A DNA stretch of 64,000 nt from Massilia sp. H-1 (GCA_024703915.1 CP087969.1:4402001-4466000); one strand, 5' to 3'. Positions 49,862-58,815 are shown, numbered from the stretch's first letter. Numbers and translations: made by a program. The notes: generated by a model not told the origin, from the sequence alone.

Positions 49862-50680
49862 ATGCGCTCTCTGTCCGCGGCCCTCTGCACTGGTTTGCTG
49901 CTTTCTGCGGCGCTCGCTCACGCTACCCCGACCTACCTCGATCCCGACCCGGACGCCACCCGGCGCGTGTCGGCTTATCTCGACAGCAAAGATTGTCCCG
50001 GTGCGGTCAAGGCGCTCAACGACGGCGTGAAGAGCAAACAGCGCGATGTGCTGCTGCTTGCTTACACAGATGTTCGAGACCGGTCTGTGCGTCAAGGAAA
50101 ACTGGGACCGCGCCGTCTATTTCTACCAGCTCGCCGATAAGGCTGGCCACAAGGCCGCCATTCACCGCCTGGCGGCTTAGCTACATGCTGCTGCTGCTTA
50201 GCCACGACAACGCGCTCGCGCTGTGGTGGGCCGCCCAGCGCACTTCCGACTTGCCGCGCGACTGCATTCCCGCAGCCGACCCCGAGCAAGACCCCGACGG
50301 CTTCGCAGCGGCCCTGACGCGCATGCCGGTCGGCGAATTCAAAGCATGCGTGTACATGACCGGCGTCTACTCCGCCATCATGGGCGAGACCGAGTTCCCC
50401 GCTGCGGCCGCGCAACGGCATGTTTGGCGACGTGATGATGGCATTCGCCCCGGGACTGGGCACGATCGACTGGACCCAGGATAACGTGGGCCAGGCGATG
50501 AGCGAAGGCGTTGTCGACGGGAACAAGGCCAATACCGAGAGCCGCCGCAAGCTCGAGAACAGCCTGCTGAACTACATGCGCTCGGTCGGCACGCGCACGC
50601 TGGCGCGCTACAGCAAACCGGAAGGCATCGATCCAGCCATCCGCATACGCCAGAAATTCACCTTCGCCTACAAGCCTTGA
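49862..50680 (+). CDS. Secreted Sel1-like repeat protein (frameshifted)
   Basis: Signal peptide MRSLSAALCTGLLLSAALAHA, then TPTYLDPDPDATRRVSAYLDSKDCPGAVKALNDGVKSKQRDVLLLA. In the next frame: MFETGLCVKENWDRAVYFYQLADKAGHKAAIHRLAA, a TPR/Sel1-type helical repeat. Two cysteines (DCPGAV, GLCVKENW) may form a disulphide. The frame ending at 50680 gives MFGDVMMAFAPGLGTIDWTQDNVGQAM..RKLENSLLNYMRSVGTRTLARYSKPEGIDPAIRIRQKFTF. Breaks at 50063, 50112, 50177 and 50415. About 270 aa. Function unknown. Confidence 0.72.
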
Positions 50681-50706
50681 GTTTTCGCGCGTGCTTCGCC
50701 GACTAG

Positions 50707-51412
50707 CTATCGACTCGCTTGCTCGCGCCGCCGCAGTTCCTCGATGTAGTTATAGATCATAAACCGCGACGCCTGCAGTGCAGCCGCCGCATCGGCACGC
50801 CGCCCTTCACGATGAACAGGCCACGCCGCTGCATTTCTGCACACGGCCTGGATTTTCTGCTCGCGCTTCATCGCCGCCAGCGGCACCGCGCTGCCGATAA
50901 TTTCCTGCATCAAGGTATCCATCTGCTGGTCCGTCGCCGGAGCCGCCTGCGGCGCTGGGGAAGGCTGGCGCAGCGGCGCCAGCATCTGCTCCAGCCAGGC
51001 ATGCGTGGCCTGGAACATCGACACGTCGGCATTCAGGCACAGCGTCGCGAAGGGGATGCCGTCGGCATCGCGGAAAATCGCCGACGCCGATTTCAGTGCG
51101 CGGCCGTCGGCCGTCTGCGTCTCGTAGCCGTCGACCATGCTGTGCACGGCGCCGCCGCGCGACACCACGCGGGTCGCTGCGGCAAAGCCGCGGTCGCCAT
51201 GCGGGCCGGACAGCACGGAGCTGCCCACCGCCCGGTTGGTGAGGTGGCCGTTGGCGATGGCGATCACCGAGCCTTCCGGCTAGACTCACGTCATGCAGCA
51301 CCACTTCCAGATGGGGCCCGGCCATGGTCCCCAGCATGGGAACGACCTGCCGCAGCGCGTTGATCACGGCTTCCCGTTCGGCCTGAATGGCGGGCGTCAG
51401 TTTGATTTTCAT
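50707..51412 (-). CDS. YheO/DguR-type PAS-HTH transcriptional regulator (frameshifted)
   Basis: MKIKLTPAIQAEREAVINALRQVVPMLGTMAGPHLEVVLHDVS starts the YheO-like PAS_6 domain; after a break at 51283 it continues IAIANGHLTNRAVGSSV, DGYETQTADGRALKSASAIFRDADGIPFATLCLNADVSMF. The C-terminus (MKREQKIQAV..., AAAALQASRFMIYNYIEELRRRE) is the HTH_22 DNA-binding domain, with scrambled frame at 50800-50850. About 232 aa. In Pseudomonas the related DguR controls a D-amino-acid operon containing a RidA protein; here the regulator is divergent from a RidA gene with two palindromes between. Confidence 0.85.
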
Positions 51413-51420
51413 GGTCTCTG

Positions 51421-51441
51421 ATTTAAACACTTTGTTTAAAT
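51421..51441. promoter_or_regulatory. Palindromic operator 1 between regulator and ridA-like gene
   Basis: ATTTAAACA-CTT-TGTTTAAAT: a perfect 9-bp inverted repeat with a 3-bp spacer, 9 bp upstream of the regulator ATG. A likely autoregulatory site. Confidence 0.7.
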
Positions 51442-51453
51442 ATCTTAACAGGC

Positions 51454-51469
51454 TTGTTGATTTCAACAA
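51454..51469. promoter_or_regulatory. Palindromic operator 2 between regulator and ridA-like gene
   Basis: TTGTTGA-TT-TCAACAA: a perfect 7-bp inverted repeat with a 2-bp spacer, 18 bp upstream of a TATAAT at 51488-51493 that would serve the ridA-like operon. Its sequence differs from palindrome 1, so two different proteins or modes may be involved. Confidence 0.65.
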
Positions 51470-51487
51470 ATCGTGGTGCGCCGTGCT

Positions 51488-51493
51488 TATAAT
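51488..51493 (+). promoter_or_regulatory. -10 box of the RidA-dipeptidase-amidohydrolase operon
   Basis: A perfect TATAAT 32 bp before the ATG at 51526; the -35 region falls on palindrome 2. Confidence 0.55.
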
Positions 51494-51525
51494 CTGACGC
51501 AACTTTCCCTCTGCAGGAGTCCTTG

Positions 51526-51996
51526 ATGAAGCGCAGGCATTACCAGAAGCTGCTGGGCGCGCTGGCGCTGACCGTGCCGCTCGTCATCACAGCGTCGCCG
51601 GTGCAGCACTACAACGAGGGCAATCCGGTAGGCCGCCCGTTTTCGCTGGCCGTGCGTGCTTAGGCGATGTCGTCTACCTGGCCGGGCAGATGGGCACCGA
51701 CGACAAGGGCCTCGTCCCGGGCGGCTTCGAGGCCCAGTCGCGCAAGGCGATGGACAATGTCGCCGCTGTCCTCAAGGGCATGAACCTGTCGATGGACGAT
51801 GTCGTCAAATGCACGGTCATGATCGTGGACATGAACAAGTGGGGCGACTTCAACAAGATCTACACCGGCTACTTCAAGCCAGGCCACCTGCCGCAAGCGC
51901 AGCGTTCCTGGCGTGAGCGCACTGGCGCTGGGCGGCGAGATCGAAGTCGAGTGCCTGGCCTACGCGCCGCAGCAGCCGAAGCGGGGTGCGCGATGA
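51526..51996 (+). CDS. RidA-family enamine/imine deaminase with export signal
   Basis: RidA proteins hydrolyse reactive 2-aminoacrylate/imines. The family core is clear: VRAGDVVYLAGQMGTDDKGLVPGGFEAQSRKAMDNVAAVLKGMNLSMDDVVKCTVMIVDMNKWGDFNKIYTGYF, then ALALGGEIEVECLAYAP. Unusually it begins MKRRHYQKLLGALALTVPLV, a basic N-region plus hydrophobic helix, so it is probably exported; most RidA proteins are cytosolic. Breaks at 51657 (GCTTAGGC) and 51910. About 155 aa. An AGGAG site precedes ATG 51526. Its stop overlaps the dipeptidase start by 4 bp. Confidence 0.87.
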
Positions 51997-53146
51997 CGGC
52001 GCGCCGTGGCTTCCTGCGGCAGGCGGCGGTGCTGGGCGTGGGTTCAGGCCTAGCATGGGGCTCGACCTGACCGCGCTGGCGCAGCAGGCAGGGCGAAGCG
52101 CGCGCAGCGCCCGCTCATCATCGATGCGCTGGGCAGTATCGACAATCCCAACCGCCCCGATGCGCAGAAGGAGGATCCGGCCACGATCGGCATCGATGCC
52201 CGCTCGCTGGCGGACGCCAGGTCGGCTTACCTGAGCGCCTTCAACATGACCATCGGCTATGTGTTCGGCAAGGACGATCCGTTCGAGAGCACCGTGCGCG
52301 ACGTGGCGGCGTGGGACGCGTTCATCCGCCGCCATGGCGATACGCTGATCAAGGTGGAGCGGGTGGCCGATATCCGGCGCGCGATGAACAGGGCCGCACC
52401 GGCGTCATCCTCGGCTTCCAGAACGCCGCCATGATGGGCAACGACGCGCGCCGCGTGGAGACCTTTGCCAACCTGGGCGTGAAGGTCATCCAGCTGACCT
52501 ACAACGGCCCCAACCAGCTTGGCGGCGGTGCCACCGCGCCGGGCAATCCGGGTCTGACCCCGTTCGGGCGCGAGGTGGTGGCAGCGCTGAACCGGCACCG
52601 CGTGATGGTGGACCTGAGCCATAGCGGCGAACAAATCTGCCTCGATGCGGCGGCCGCTTCCAGCAAGCCGATCGCCATCACCCACACCGGCTGCCGCGCG
52701 CTGGCAGACCTGCCGCGCAATAAGACCGACCGCGAACTGCGCCTGGTGGCGGAGAACGGCGGCTTTGTGGGCATCTACTTCATGCCTTTCCTGGCCATCG
52801 GCAGGCAGCCGATGGCGGCCGACCTGGTGGCGCACATCGAGCATGCCATCAAGGTCTGCGGCGAGGACCACGTGGGCATCGGCACCGACGGCAGCGTGTG
52901 CGCCATCGACGACATGCCGGGCTACATGCGGGATCTGGACAAGGAAGTGCAGCAGCGCCGTGCAGCTTAAGCATCTCGGCGCCGGGCGAACGGGCCGACA
53001 TCGTGCCCTTCCTGCCGGATCTGCAGGGCCCGGACAAATTCCGCAAGCTGGCGGGCCTGCTGGAAAAGCGCGGCCACAGCGCCAGCCGCATCGACAAACT
53101 CCTCGGACTCAATTTCCTGCGTTTCGCGGGTGACGTCTGGGGCTGA
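51993..53146 (+). CDS. Tat-exported membrane-dipeptidase-like protein (peptidase M19)
   Basis: MTARRGFLRQAAVLGVGSGLA carries a twin-arginine signal (ARRGFLR). M19 motifs follow: GVILGFQNA, 'NLGVKVIQLTYNGPN', 'FGREVVAALNRHRVMVDLSHSG', 'AITHTGCRAL', 'CGEDHVGIGTDGS', ending GLNFLRFAGDVWG. The family cleaves dipeptides, often with a C-terminal D-residue. The first metal motif, normally HxD (DGHND), reads IIDALGSIDNPN, so one ligand pair is missing. Breaks at 52052, 52110, 52225, 52392 and 52966 (GCTTAAGC). About 380 aa. Coupled to the exported RidA-like gene. Confidence 0.85.
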
Positions 53147-53171
53147 TCTACCGTACCAAGCGAGAGAAACC

Positions 53172-54472
53172 ATGTCTTTGAAATTCCGTCACACGATCCT
53201 CGCGGCCGTCGCCATGCTGTGTGCCGCTTCTTCCCATGCGGTCGGCATGGCCAGGTGGTGTACCGCGGCGCCACGCTGATCGACGGCACCGCCGCCGCGC
53301 CGCGCGAACATGGCGATCGTGGTCGAAGGTGAACGCATCAAGGCGATTGTCCCGGCCGACCAGTTCAACGCCGACGCCAAGCGCCACGGTGCACGACATG
53401 CGCGGCATGTTCGTCATGCCGGGCATGATCGATTCGCACGTCCACTACGCCACCAATCCGAACCGCGTCTATGCCGAGGCGGAGCTCAAGCGCAATATGT
53501 TCGGCGGCGTGACCGGCGTGCGCGACATGGCGGGCGACGCGCGGAGCTGGCCTCGCTGTCGCGCGCGGCGCTGCTGCAGGACATTCCCGCGCCGGACATC
53601 TATTACGCGTCGCTGGTGGCTAAGCCCCAGCTTCTTCAAGGACCCGCGCACGGTGGCGGCCGCGCGCGGCATGCAGCCGGGCCAGGTGCCGTGGCTATAC
53701 GCGGTGGACGACCAGACCGACATCGCGCTGGCCGTCGCCCAGGCGCGCGGCACCGGCGCTTCCGGCATGAAGATCTACGCCAATCTGCCGGGGAACCTGG
53801 TTGCCAAACTAGTCGCGGAAGGCAAGCGGCAGCACTTCCCCGTCTGGAGCCACCTGCAGGTGTATCCGGCGTCCCCTTACGATTCGCTGGGCGCGACCGC
53901 CGTGTCGCACGCCTGCATGATCGCGCGCTTTGCACGCGAGTCCGGCAAGGCGCAGTACGGCCACAGCGGCGAGCCATCCTACGCGGGGCTGACGGCGGCC
54001 GACCCGGCCATCATGCTACTATATCGCCGCGCTGGCGCAATCGGGCTCGCTGCTCGATGCGACGCTGAGCGTCTACGCGCCGACGGGAACGCCGCGCTGT
54101 CCGATCACGCTCGCGGGCGACATCACCCGCGCCGCGCACAAGGCGGGCGTGAAGATCATCGCCGGGACCGACACGGACGGGCAGGGCCAGGATCCGTATC
54201 CGATCGTCGACCATGAGCTGGAGCGCCTGGTGCAGTACGCGGGGCTGACACCGAATGAAGCGATCATGTCGGCCACCGCCAATGCCGCCATCGCGGTCGG
54301 CAAGCAGGGCGACATCGGCACGCTGGAAGCGGGCAAATTCGCCAACCTGGTGTTCCTGAAAAAGGATCCGCTGCAGGACATCGGCAACGTCCGCTCGGTG
54401 ACGCTGACCGTCAAGCGCGGCAAGCACTATGCGCGTGAGGACTATAAGTTCACGCCCTTGCCAAAGGAGTGA
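53172..54472 (+). CDS. Secreted metal-dependent amidohydrolase (prolidase/imidazolonepropionase-like)
   Basis: Signal peptide MSLKFRHTILAAVAMLCAASSHA, then QVVYRGATLIDGT, 'IVVEGERIKAIVPA', and the HxH metal site MPGMIDSHVHYATNPN. Further: 'FGGVTGVRDMAGDA', 'ASGMKIYANLPG', 'PVWSHLQVYPA', 'VSHACMIARFA', 'KIIAGTDTDGQGQDPYPIVDHELERLVQYAGLTPNEAIMSATANAAIAVGKQGDIGTLEAGKFANLVFLKKDPL'. This is the ordinary amidohydrolase order. Breaks at 53250, 53305, 53392, 53545, 53622 (GCTAAGC) and 54015. About 430 aa. It closes the RidA-dipeptidase operon; together they point to extracytoplasmic dipeptide breakdown. Confidence 0.87.
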
Positions 54473-54479
54473 AGGGCGC

Positions 54480-54887
54480 TTACAGGTCGTCCGCCCGCGC
54501 GCAGCCGGTCGGACGAAAACTCGGTGTAGCCGATGTCGTCCATCATGTCCGCCACCGCAAGATGGGCGTCGCGGGTGTGGGCGAGCAAGGCGTCGATCCT
54601 TTCCGGATCGAGCCCCATCATTGATTGCGATGCCAATTCCAGATCCCTGACCGATCCTGCGGTCCGCGCGTATGTGCCGCCACGCGGGGACTGATCTGCT
54701 TCGCCGAGAAGAACGCGTTGGCGGCCGCCATGCGCCGGTCAAATTTTTGCTCCGGCGGGCCTTCATCGATCACTGCGGGCGCACCTTCCTGGCCTGACAG
54801 CCAGCGTTCAACGCCTTGCAGGGTGCCGTCCAGGCGCTGAACACCATAGATCACTTTGCCGACTTTTTCGTAGGTCGCGATGTTCAT
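54480..54887 (-). CDS. Hypothetical protein, last of the Cys-rich secreted cluster
   Basis: The start at 54887 overlaps the stop of the upstream Cys-rich gene (CCATGA). MNIATYEKVGKVIYGVQRLDGTLQGVERWLSGQEGAPAVIDEGPPEQKFDRRMAAANAFFSAKQISPRVA then, after a shift at about 54660, ELASQSMMGLDPERIDALLAHTRDAHLAVADMMDDIGYTEFSSDRLRA and ends at 54480. About 135 aa, soluble, helical, with no signal peptide of its own. Not recognised. The coupling suggests it acts with the two secreted Cys-rich proteins. Confidence 0.6.
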
Positions 54888-55265
54888 GGGGCTGCGCACA
54901 CGCCATTGTTGCCGCTGGCATCGGTGTCGAGGCACTTGGCGCCGCTGGCGCAATTGGCGTCGATCGAGCATTCTTGGCGGCATACGCCGTCGTTCGAACA
55001 CTGGAACGGTGCGCAATCGTAAAGCGCGGCGGGTTTGCTAAGCCGGTACCCTGGCCCAGCTGATGGCGCTGCCGCTGCAAACACGCGGCGCGACCCAGTT
55101 ATTCTTCTGCCAGGCGGCCAGGTCTTTGGATCTGGCGCGTAATTGTTCGGCCGTCTGGTGCACTTCCTTTTTATAGGAAGTGACGCGGGCGTCTTCCGCA
55201 GCGCTGGCGGAAAACTGGAAGGCGAACAGGATAAAGGCGCAAACGATGCGTGCGATATTTTTCAT
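54884..55265 (-). CDS. Secreted Cys-rich protein A
   Basis: MKNIARIVCAFILFAFQFSASA is a signal peptide (start 55265, the ATG six bases after GGAG; 55268 and 55277 are alternatives). The mature part is AEDARVTSYKKEVHQTAEQLRARSKDLAAWQKNNWVAPRVC, then after a break at 55037-55043 (GCTTAGC) KPAALYDCAPFQCSNDGVCRQECSIDANCASGAKCLDTDASGNNGVCAAP. Eight cysteines occur in the last 50 residues with C-x5-C-x5-C spacing, like small disulphide-rich extracellular domains. About 126 aa. It lies 13 bp after the next Cys-rich gene of the same operon. Confidence 0.68.
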
Positions 55266-55278
55266 CATGATCTCCATC

Positions 55279-55820
55279 TTATTGGGTGCGGACGCATTGT
55301 TTTTTGCCGGTGTCGCAGGTGCTGCCCATTTTGCATTCGTCCGACGTCACGCAGCTGTCAATGGTCACGCCTGGCTCGCAGGGATTGGTGCGGCTTTTCG
55401 ACCAGCGCGACATGCGGCCGACGCAAGTGGTCATGCCGGTGCAGGTGAATGATTCGCCACTGCGCGGGTTCCAGGTTGTATCGGGATCGATGCACGAATT
55501 GCCGGTGGCCGGCTGCGTAAAGGTCAGCTTCGAATAATTGGCGCCCACCTTGGCAAGCGCGGCGTTGATCTGGTCGCGCTTTTTTTGTTCACGTTTTATT
55601 TCAGCCTGCACCTGGGCTTCCGGGTCCATTGCGAGGCACCCCAGGCGCCAGGCGCGGCACGGCGGCCGGCGTGGCCAGCGGCTGGACTGTGGTCGTGGGC
55701 ATTTTCTTGAGTTGGAGTACTTTGATCAGGGGCCGTCGCGGTCTCCTGCGCAGCGGCATTGCTTAACCAAAAGCAACCATAAGGAAGCGAAAAGCAGTCT
55801 GGAGAATCTGTACATTGCAA
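55279..55820 (-). CDS. Secreted Cys-rich protein B (first gene of cluster)
   Basis: MYRFSRLLFASLWLLL begins a signal peptide (AGGAG upstream of the start at 55820), then AAAQETATAPDQSTPTQENAHDHSPA, a Thr/Pro linker. After shifts at about 55766 and 55650-55670 the C-terminal frame reads MDPEAQVQAEIKREQKKRDQINAALAKVGANYSKLTF, then NSCIDPDTTWNPRSGESFTCTGMTTCVGRMSRWSKSRTNPCEPGVTIDSCVTSDECKMGSTCDTGKKQCVRTQ. Ten cysteines lie in 70 residues. The final C-x5-C-x5-C-x6-C unit resembles the one in protein A. About 178 aa. Function unknown. Confidence 0.62.
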
Positions 55821-56057
55821 GCTCCTATTTTTTTATGTGTTGCATGGATTATATGAGGGAAAGTTGCGCCACTGGTTGTTGGCGCTACACACGCATTTGG
55901 CGGGACAGGCTTGATCCAGGGCGACCCGTCGGCCCTGCGCCGCACCGGCTCTTGTGCCGCGCTAAAGAGGGGCAGCGGAGCCCGCCTTAACTTGGTGATG
56001 GGCTAGACGATCGCCGCGCCTGGCGGCGCAAGCCGTCTATCCTTTCCGGAGGCTGTC

Positions 56058-57213
56058 ATGCGAGCGCGTCAACATCTTTCCCTGCTGTGTCTTTCCTTCA
56101 CCATCGGTCTGGCCAATGCGGCCTGGGCCGCTCCCTGAATACCGGGTCACCGTGGTTGGCCCGGCCAATAGCGCGGCCACCGACATCAACAGTACCGGCG
56201 TCGTCGTCGGCAGTTACCCGGCCAGCGCGACGGCCGTGCATGCCTTCCTCAACCGCGGATCGGGGCTGGTGGACCTGGGCGCCGCCACCCAGGCCGCCGT
56301 CGCCATCAACGACAAGGGCGAAGTGCTTGGCCACTGGACCAACAAGGTCGGCCAGCAGCGCGGCTTCATTTATTACCGCGGCAGCGTACGTGACATCGGC
56401 GTCATTCCCGGCTACCTCACGACCTTCATGGATATCAACAACGCTTAAGCTACATCACGGCCGACGGCTTTATCGTGGGTTCGGACAAAGGCGGGCACGC
56501 ATTCCTGCGCGCGCCAACTGGCGCGTACCAGGATATCGGTGCACTGCCCAGTGAGAATCCCATGACGAGCGCGATTGCCCTCAATAACAAAAACCAGATC
56601 GTCAGCTTTTCAGGACCGCTGGTGTTTCCCGATCAGCCATGGCGGGCGATTATCTGGAGCAAAGGGGTGATGCGCGACCTGGGCGACCTGGGCATCGATC
56701 CGAATGCCGCCCTGGCGATCAACGACTGTGCGCAAATTACGGGCTATGCCTCGCTGCTGACGGGTTTTCGGGATGAGGTGGCGTTTCTGTGGAGCCACGG
56801 CCGCATGGTCAATATTGACGGGCGACCGGATACGACGGAACGCTACAGCGCTTAAGACGGGGATCAACAACCATGGCTATGTGGTCGGCACGAGCAACCA
56901 TTTGTCGGGCTTCATTTATCGCAGGCTTAAGCGCATGCAAAGCCTCAATTCCCTGATCGACCCCAAGCAGGGCTGGGATGTCGCCAGTCCGAGCGCCATC
57001 AATGATGCCGGGCAGATTGCGGCGAACGCCTACCGCAACGGGGTGCGCTATGCCGTGCGGCTGGACTTGATCCGTCCGCTGACACTGCGCGCGCCGGACT
57101 TGCAGGCGAACGACGAGGCGGCCCCGGCGGTCAGCGAGGCGGTGCGCAAAGCGGAAGAAACGCTTGACGCCGAAGCGCAGACACGCGAAGTGGCGCGGCC
57201 GGTTCAGCAATGA
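56058..57213 (+). CDS. Secreted HAF-repeat protein
   Basis: Signal peptide MRARQHLSLLCLSFTIGLANAAWA. The mature protein is a string of HAF-type repeats: ATDINSTGVVVGSYPASATAVHAFLNRGSGLVDLG, VAINDKGEVLGHWTN...GFIYYRGSVRDIG, AFLRAPTGAYQDIGALPS, AIALNNKNQIVSFSGP..RAIIWSKGVMRDLGDLG, AINDCAQITGYASL..AFLWSHGRMVNIDG, SAINDAGQIAANAYRNGVRYAV. Such repeats probably form beta-propeller-like surface proteins. Breaks at 56132, 56447 (GCTTAAGC), 56850 and 56928. A GGAGG site precedes ATG 56058. About 382 aa; role unknown. Confidence 0.85.
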
Positions 57214-57249
57214 TGTGGTGTGATTTGATGCAGAAACTACTGTAGATAG

Positions 57250-57325
<76 letters not shown>

Positions 57326-57452
57326 CGTCAGGCGAGCCGAATTATAGAACATGCAGCGCCGCTTGTGGAAGCAAAATTGTAGTACCCGGGCAAAAATCAT
57401 TGTTTGGGGTAGAGTAGGAGGCTTCTCTCCGTGAACATGACAAGGAAAATCC

Positions 57453-58009
57453 ATGACCAAATTCATTGGCTTCGCAGGCAGCTTGCGTACCGGCTCCTAT
57501 AACGCGGCATTGCTGCGCACGGCCCATCGCTTGATGTTACTTGGCGCCACGCTGGACATCGCGACCATCAAGGGCATCCCCTTGTACGACGGCGACGTGG
57601 AGGCGGCCGAGGGCATGCCGCCCGCCGTCGACGCATTGAAGAAATTGATCGTTAGCGCAGCAGACGGCATCCTGATCGTCACGCCGGAGTACAACAACTC
57701 CATTCCCGGTGTCCTGAAGAACGCGATCGACTGGATGAGCCGGCCGTCGAAAGACGTGGGCGATGTGTTCAAGCAGCGTCCGGTGGCCGTGATCGGCGCT
57801 TCGCCGGGCGGTTTCGGCACGATCCTGGCCCAGGATGCCTGGCTGCCCGTGCTGCGCACGCTCGGGACGCGCCCGTATTTCGGCGGACGCCTGATGGTGT
57901 CATGCGCCTAAGCAGCGTGTTCAATGAGTCGGGGGAAATGGCCGACGAGAAGATCAAGGTGCAACTGCAGCAGTTCTTGCAGGGCTACGTCGATTTCGTG
58001 GCAGCCTAG
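57453..58009 (+). CDS. NADPH-dependent FMN reductase
   Basis: A flavodoxin-like quinone/chromate-type reductase of about 185 aa: MTKFIGFAGSLRTGSYNAAL holds the FMN phosphate loop, 'ADGILIVTPEYNNSIPGVLKNAIDWMSRP' binds the isoalloxazine, and 'KPVAVIGASPGGFGT'-type motif (here RPVAVIGASPGGFGTILAQ) follows. Near 57905 the frame shifts (CGCCTAAGC) and continues SSVFNESGEMADEKIKVQLQQFLQGYVDFVAA to the stop at 58007-58009. That stop shares CTAG with the convergent HTH gene. Confidence 0.92.
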
Positions 58010-58254
58010 CTGTCCTTGAACAGGCTCGACACGGGGCAGTCAAACAGGGTCGCCAGTCCCTCGAGCAAATCGATGCTGAGCGACTTGGTGCTGTTGTTGA
58101 CGACCCGGGTCAGCTGGGAATGGGAAATGTCCACGCCCATGGCCGTCAGGCGTTTCCACAGGTCGGTGACGAAGCGAATATCGTGTTCGGCCATCAGCAC
58201 TTGCACACGCAGGACGGCTTTTCTTTGGACGGATGGATGTTGGCTGGCAGGCAT
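58006..58254 (-). CDS. Small Cro/CI-type HTH regulator
   Basis: 82 aa: RVQVLMAEHDIRFVTDLWKRLTAMGVDISHSQLTRVVNNSTKSLSIDLLEGLATLFDCPVSSLFKDS. It has the recognition helix 'ISHSQLTRVVNN' and the typical ending 'ALATLFDCPVSDLF' of one-domain XRE proteins. Its stop codon overlaps the FMN reductase stop within CTAG. A perfect palindrome at 58326-58344 lies 72 bp upstream of its start and may be its operator. Uninterrupted. Confidence 0.85.
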   Translation of the reverse strand: MPASQHPSVQRKAVLRVQVLMAEHDIRFVTDLWKRLTAMGVDISHSQLTRVVNNSTKSLSIDLLEGLATLFDCPVSSLFKDS

Positions 58255-58325
58255 GGCGGCATGATACCGTAAGTTTGGCTGAAAATGTTTGCGTGCAGCG
58301 CAAATTTTGCTATCTGCTGAGTTTT

Positions 58326-58344
58326 ATTTGCATTTGATGCAAAT
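58326..58344. promoter_or_regulatory. Palindrome upstream of the small HTH gene
   Basis: ATTTGCAT-TTG-ATGCAAAT, a perfect 8-bp inverted repeat in an AT-rich divergent gap. A candidate operator. Confidence 0.55.
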
Positions 58345-58422
58345 ATTTTCTTGATTTTTTCGATTTTGCATGTGAGAATGCATTCCTCAGCTCAATTAAG
58401 AGCACCTTTTCCAGGATTTCAC

Positions 58423-58584
58423 GTGAAGACAGCACTGCAACAACAGATGACGACCGGGCGCACAGCGCCGGGCTTGTCGCTGCCTGCGTGCAAGCAGCTG
58501 GCTTCGCAGCGACATCAGCATGCCAGTACGGCAGCGCATCAACATCCGTGGGCACACGCCCAGTTCGTCCAGTGTAAGCACTGA
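58423..58584 (+). CDS. Putative 53-aa His/Gln-rich protein
   Basis: GTG 58423 (VKTALQQQMTTGRTAPGLSL...) runs to TGA 58584 and ends HPWAHAQFVQCKH. The C-terminal half is rich in His and Gln (SQRHQHASTAAHQHPWAHAQ), suggesting metal affinity. A terminator-like hairpin follows 26 bp later, so a short transcript is likely, but I see only weak translation signals. ATG 58447 is an alternative start. Confidence 0.35.
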   Translation: MKTALQQQMTTGRTAPGLSLPACKQLASQRHQHASTAAHQHPWAHAQFVQCKH

Positions 58585-58610
58585 CGACCGACCACCAGGT
58601 CAAGCTCAAG

Positions 58611-58646
58611 GGCTCGGATGTTCCGCAAGGACTCCGGGCCTTTTTG
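58611..58646 (+). terminator. Terminator-like hairpin before the tRNA array
   Basis: GGCTCGGA ... TCCGGGCC (one G-T pair) followed by TTTTTGTTTT. Confidence 0.7.
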
Positions 58647-58733
58647 TTTTCCGCGCAGTACCGCAGTCAAGCCCTTTCAGTTTGAGGCCGCCGTCCGGGC
58701 AACCGGCTCCGGCGCAGCAATACCGTTGTACCA

Positions 58734-58804
58734 GCAGGAATAGCTCAGTTGGCAGAGCGCGGCCCGTCAGGGTCGAGGCAAGAGTTCGAGACTCTTTTCC
58801 TGCT
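58734..58804 (+). tRNA. tRNA-like gene, Gly-like body, anticodon uncertain
   Basis: Acceptor GCAGGAA/TTCCTGC, D-arm GCTC/GAGC, anticodon stem CGGCC/GGTCG and T-arm AAGAG/CTCTT all pair, with discriminator T as in tRNA-Gly. The anticodon loop has only six bases (CGTCAG), the variable loop is short, and no CCA is encoded. GTC would be the triplet if one loop base is missing. Either a sequence error or a degenerate tRNA. Confidence 0.6.
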
Positions 58805-58815
58805 GCTTTTTTTGA

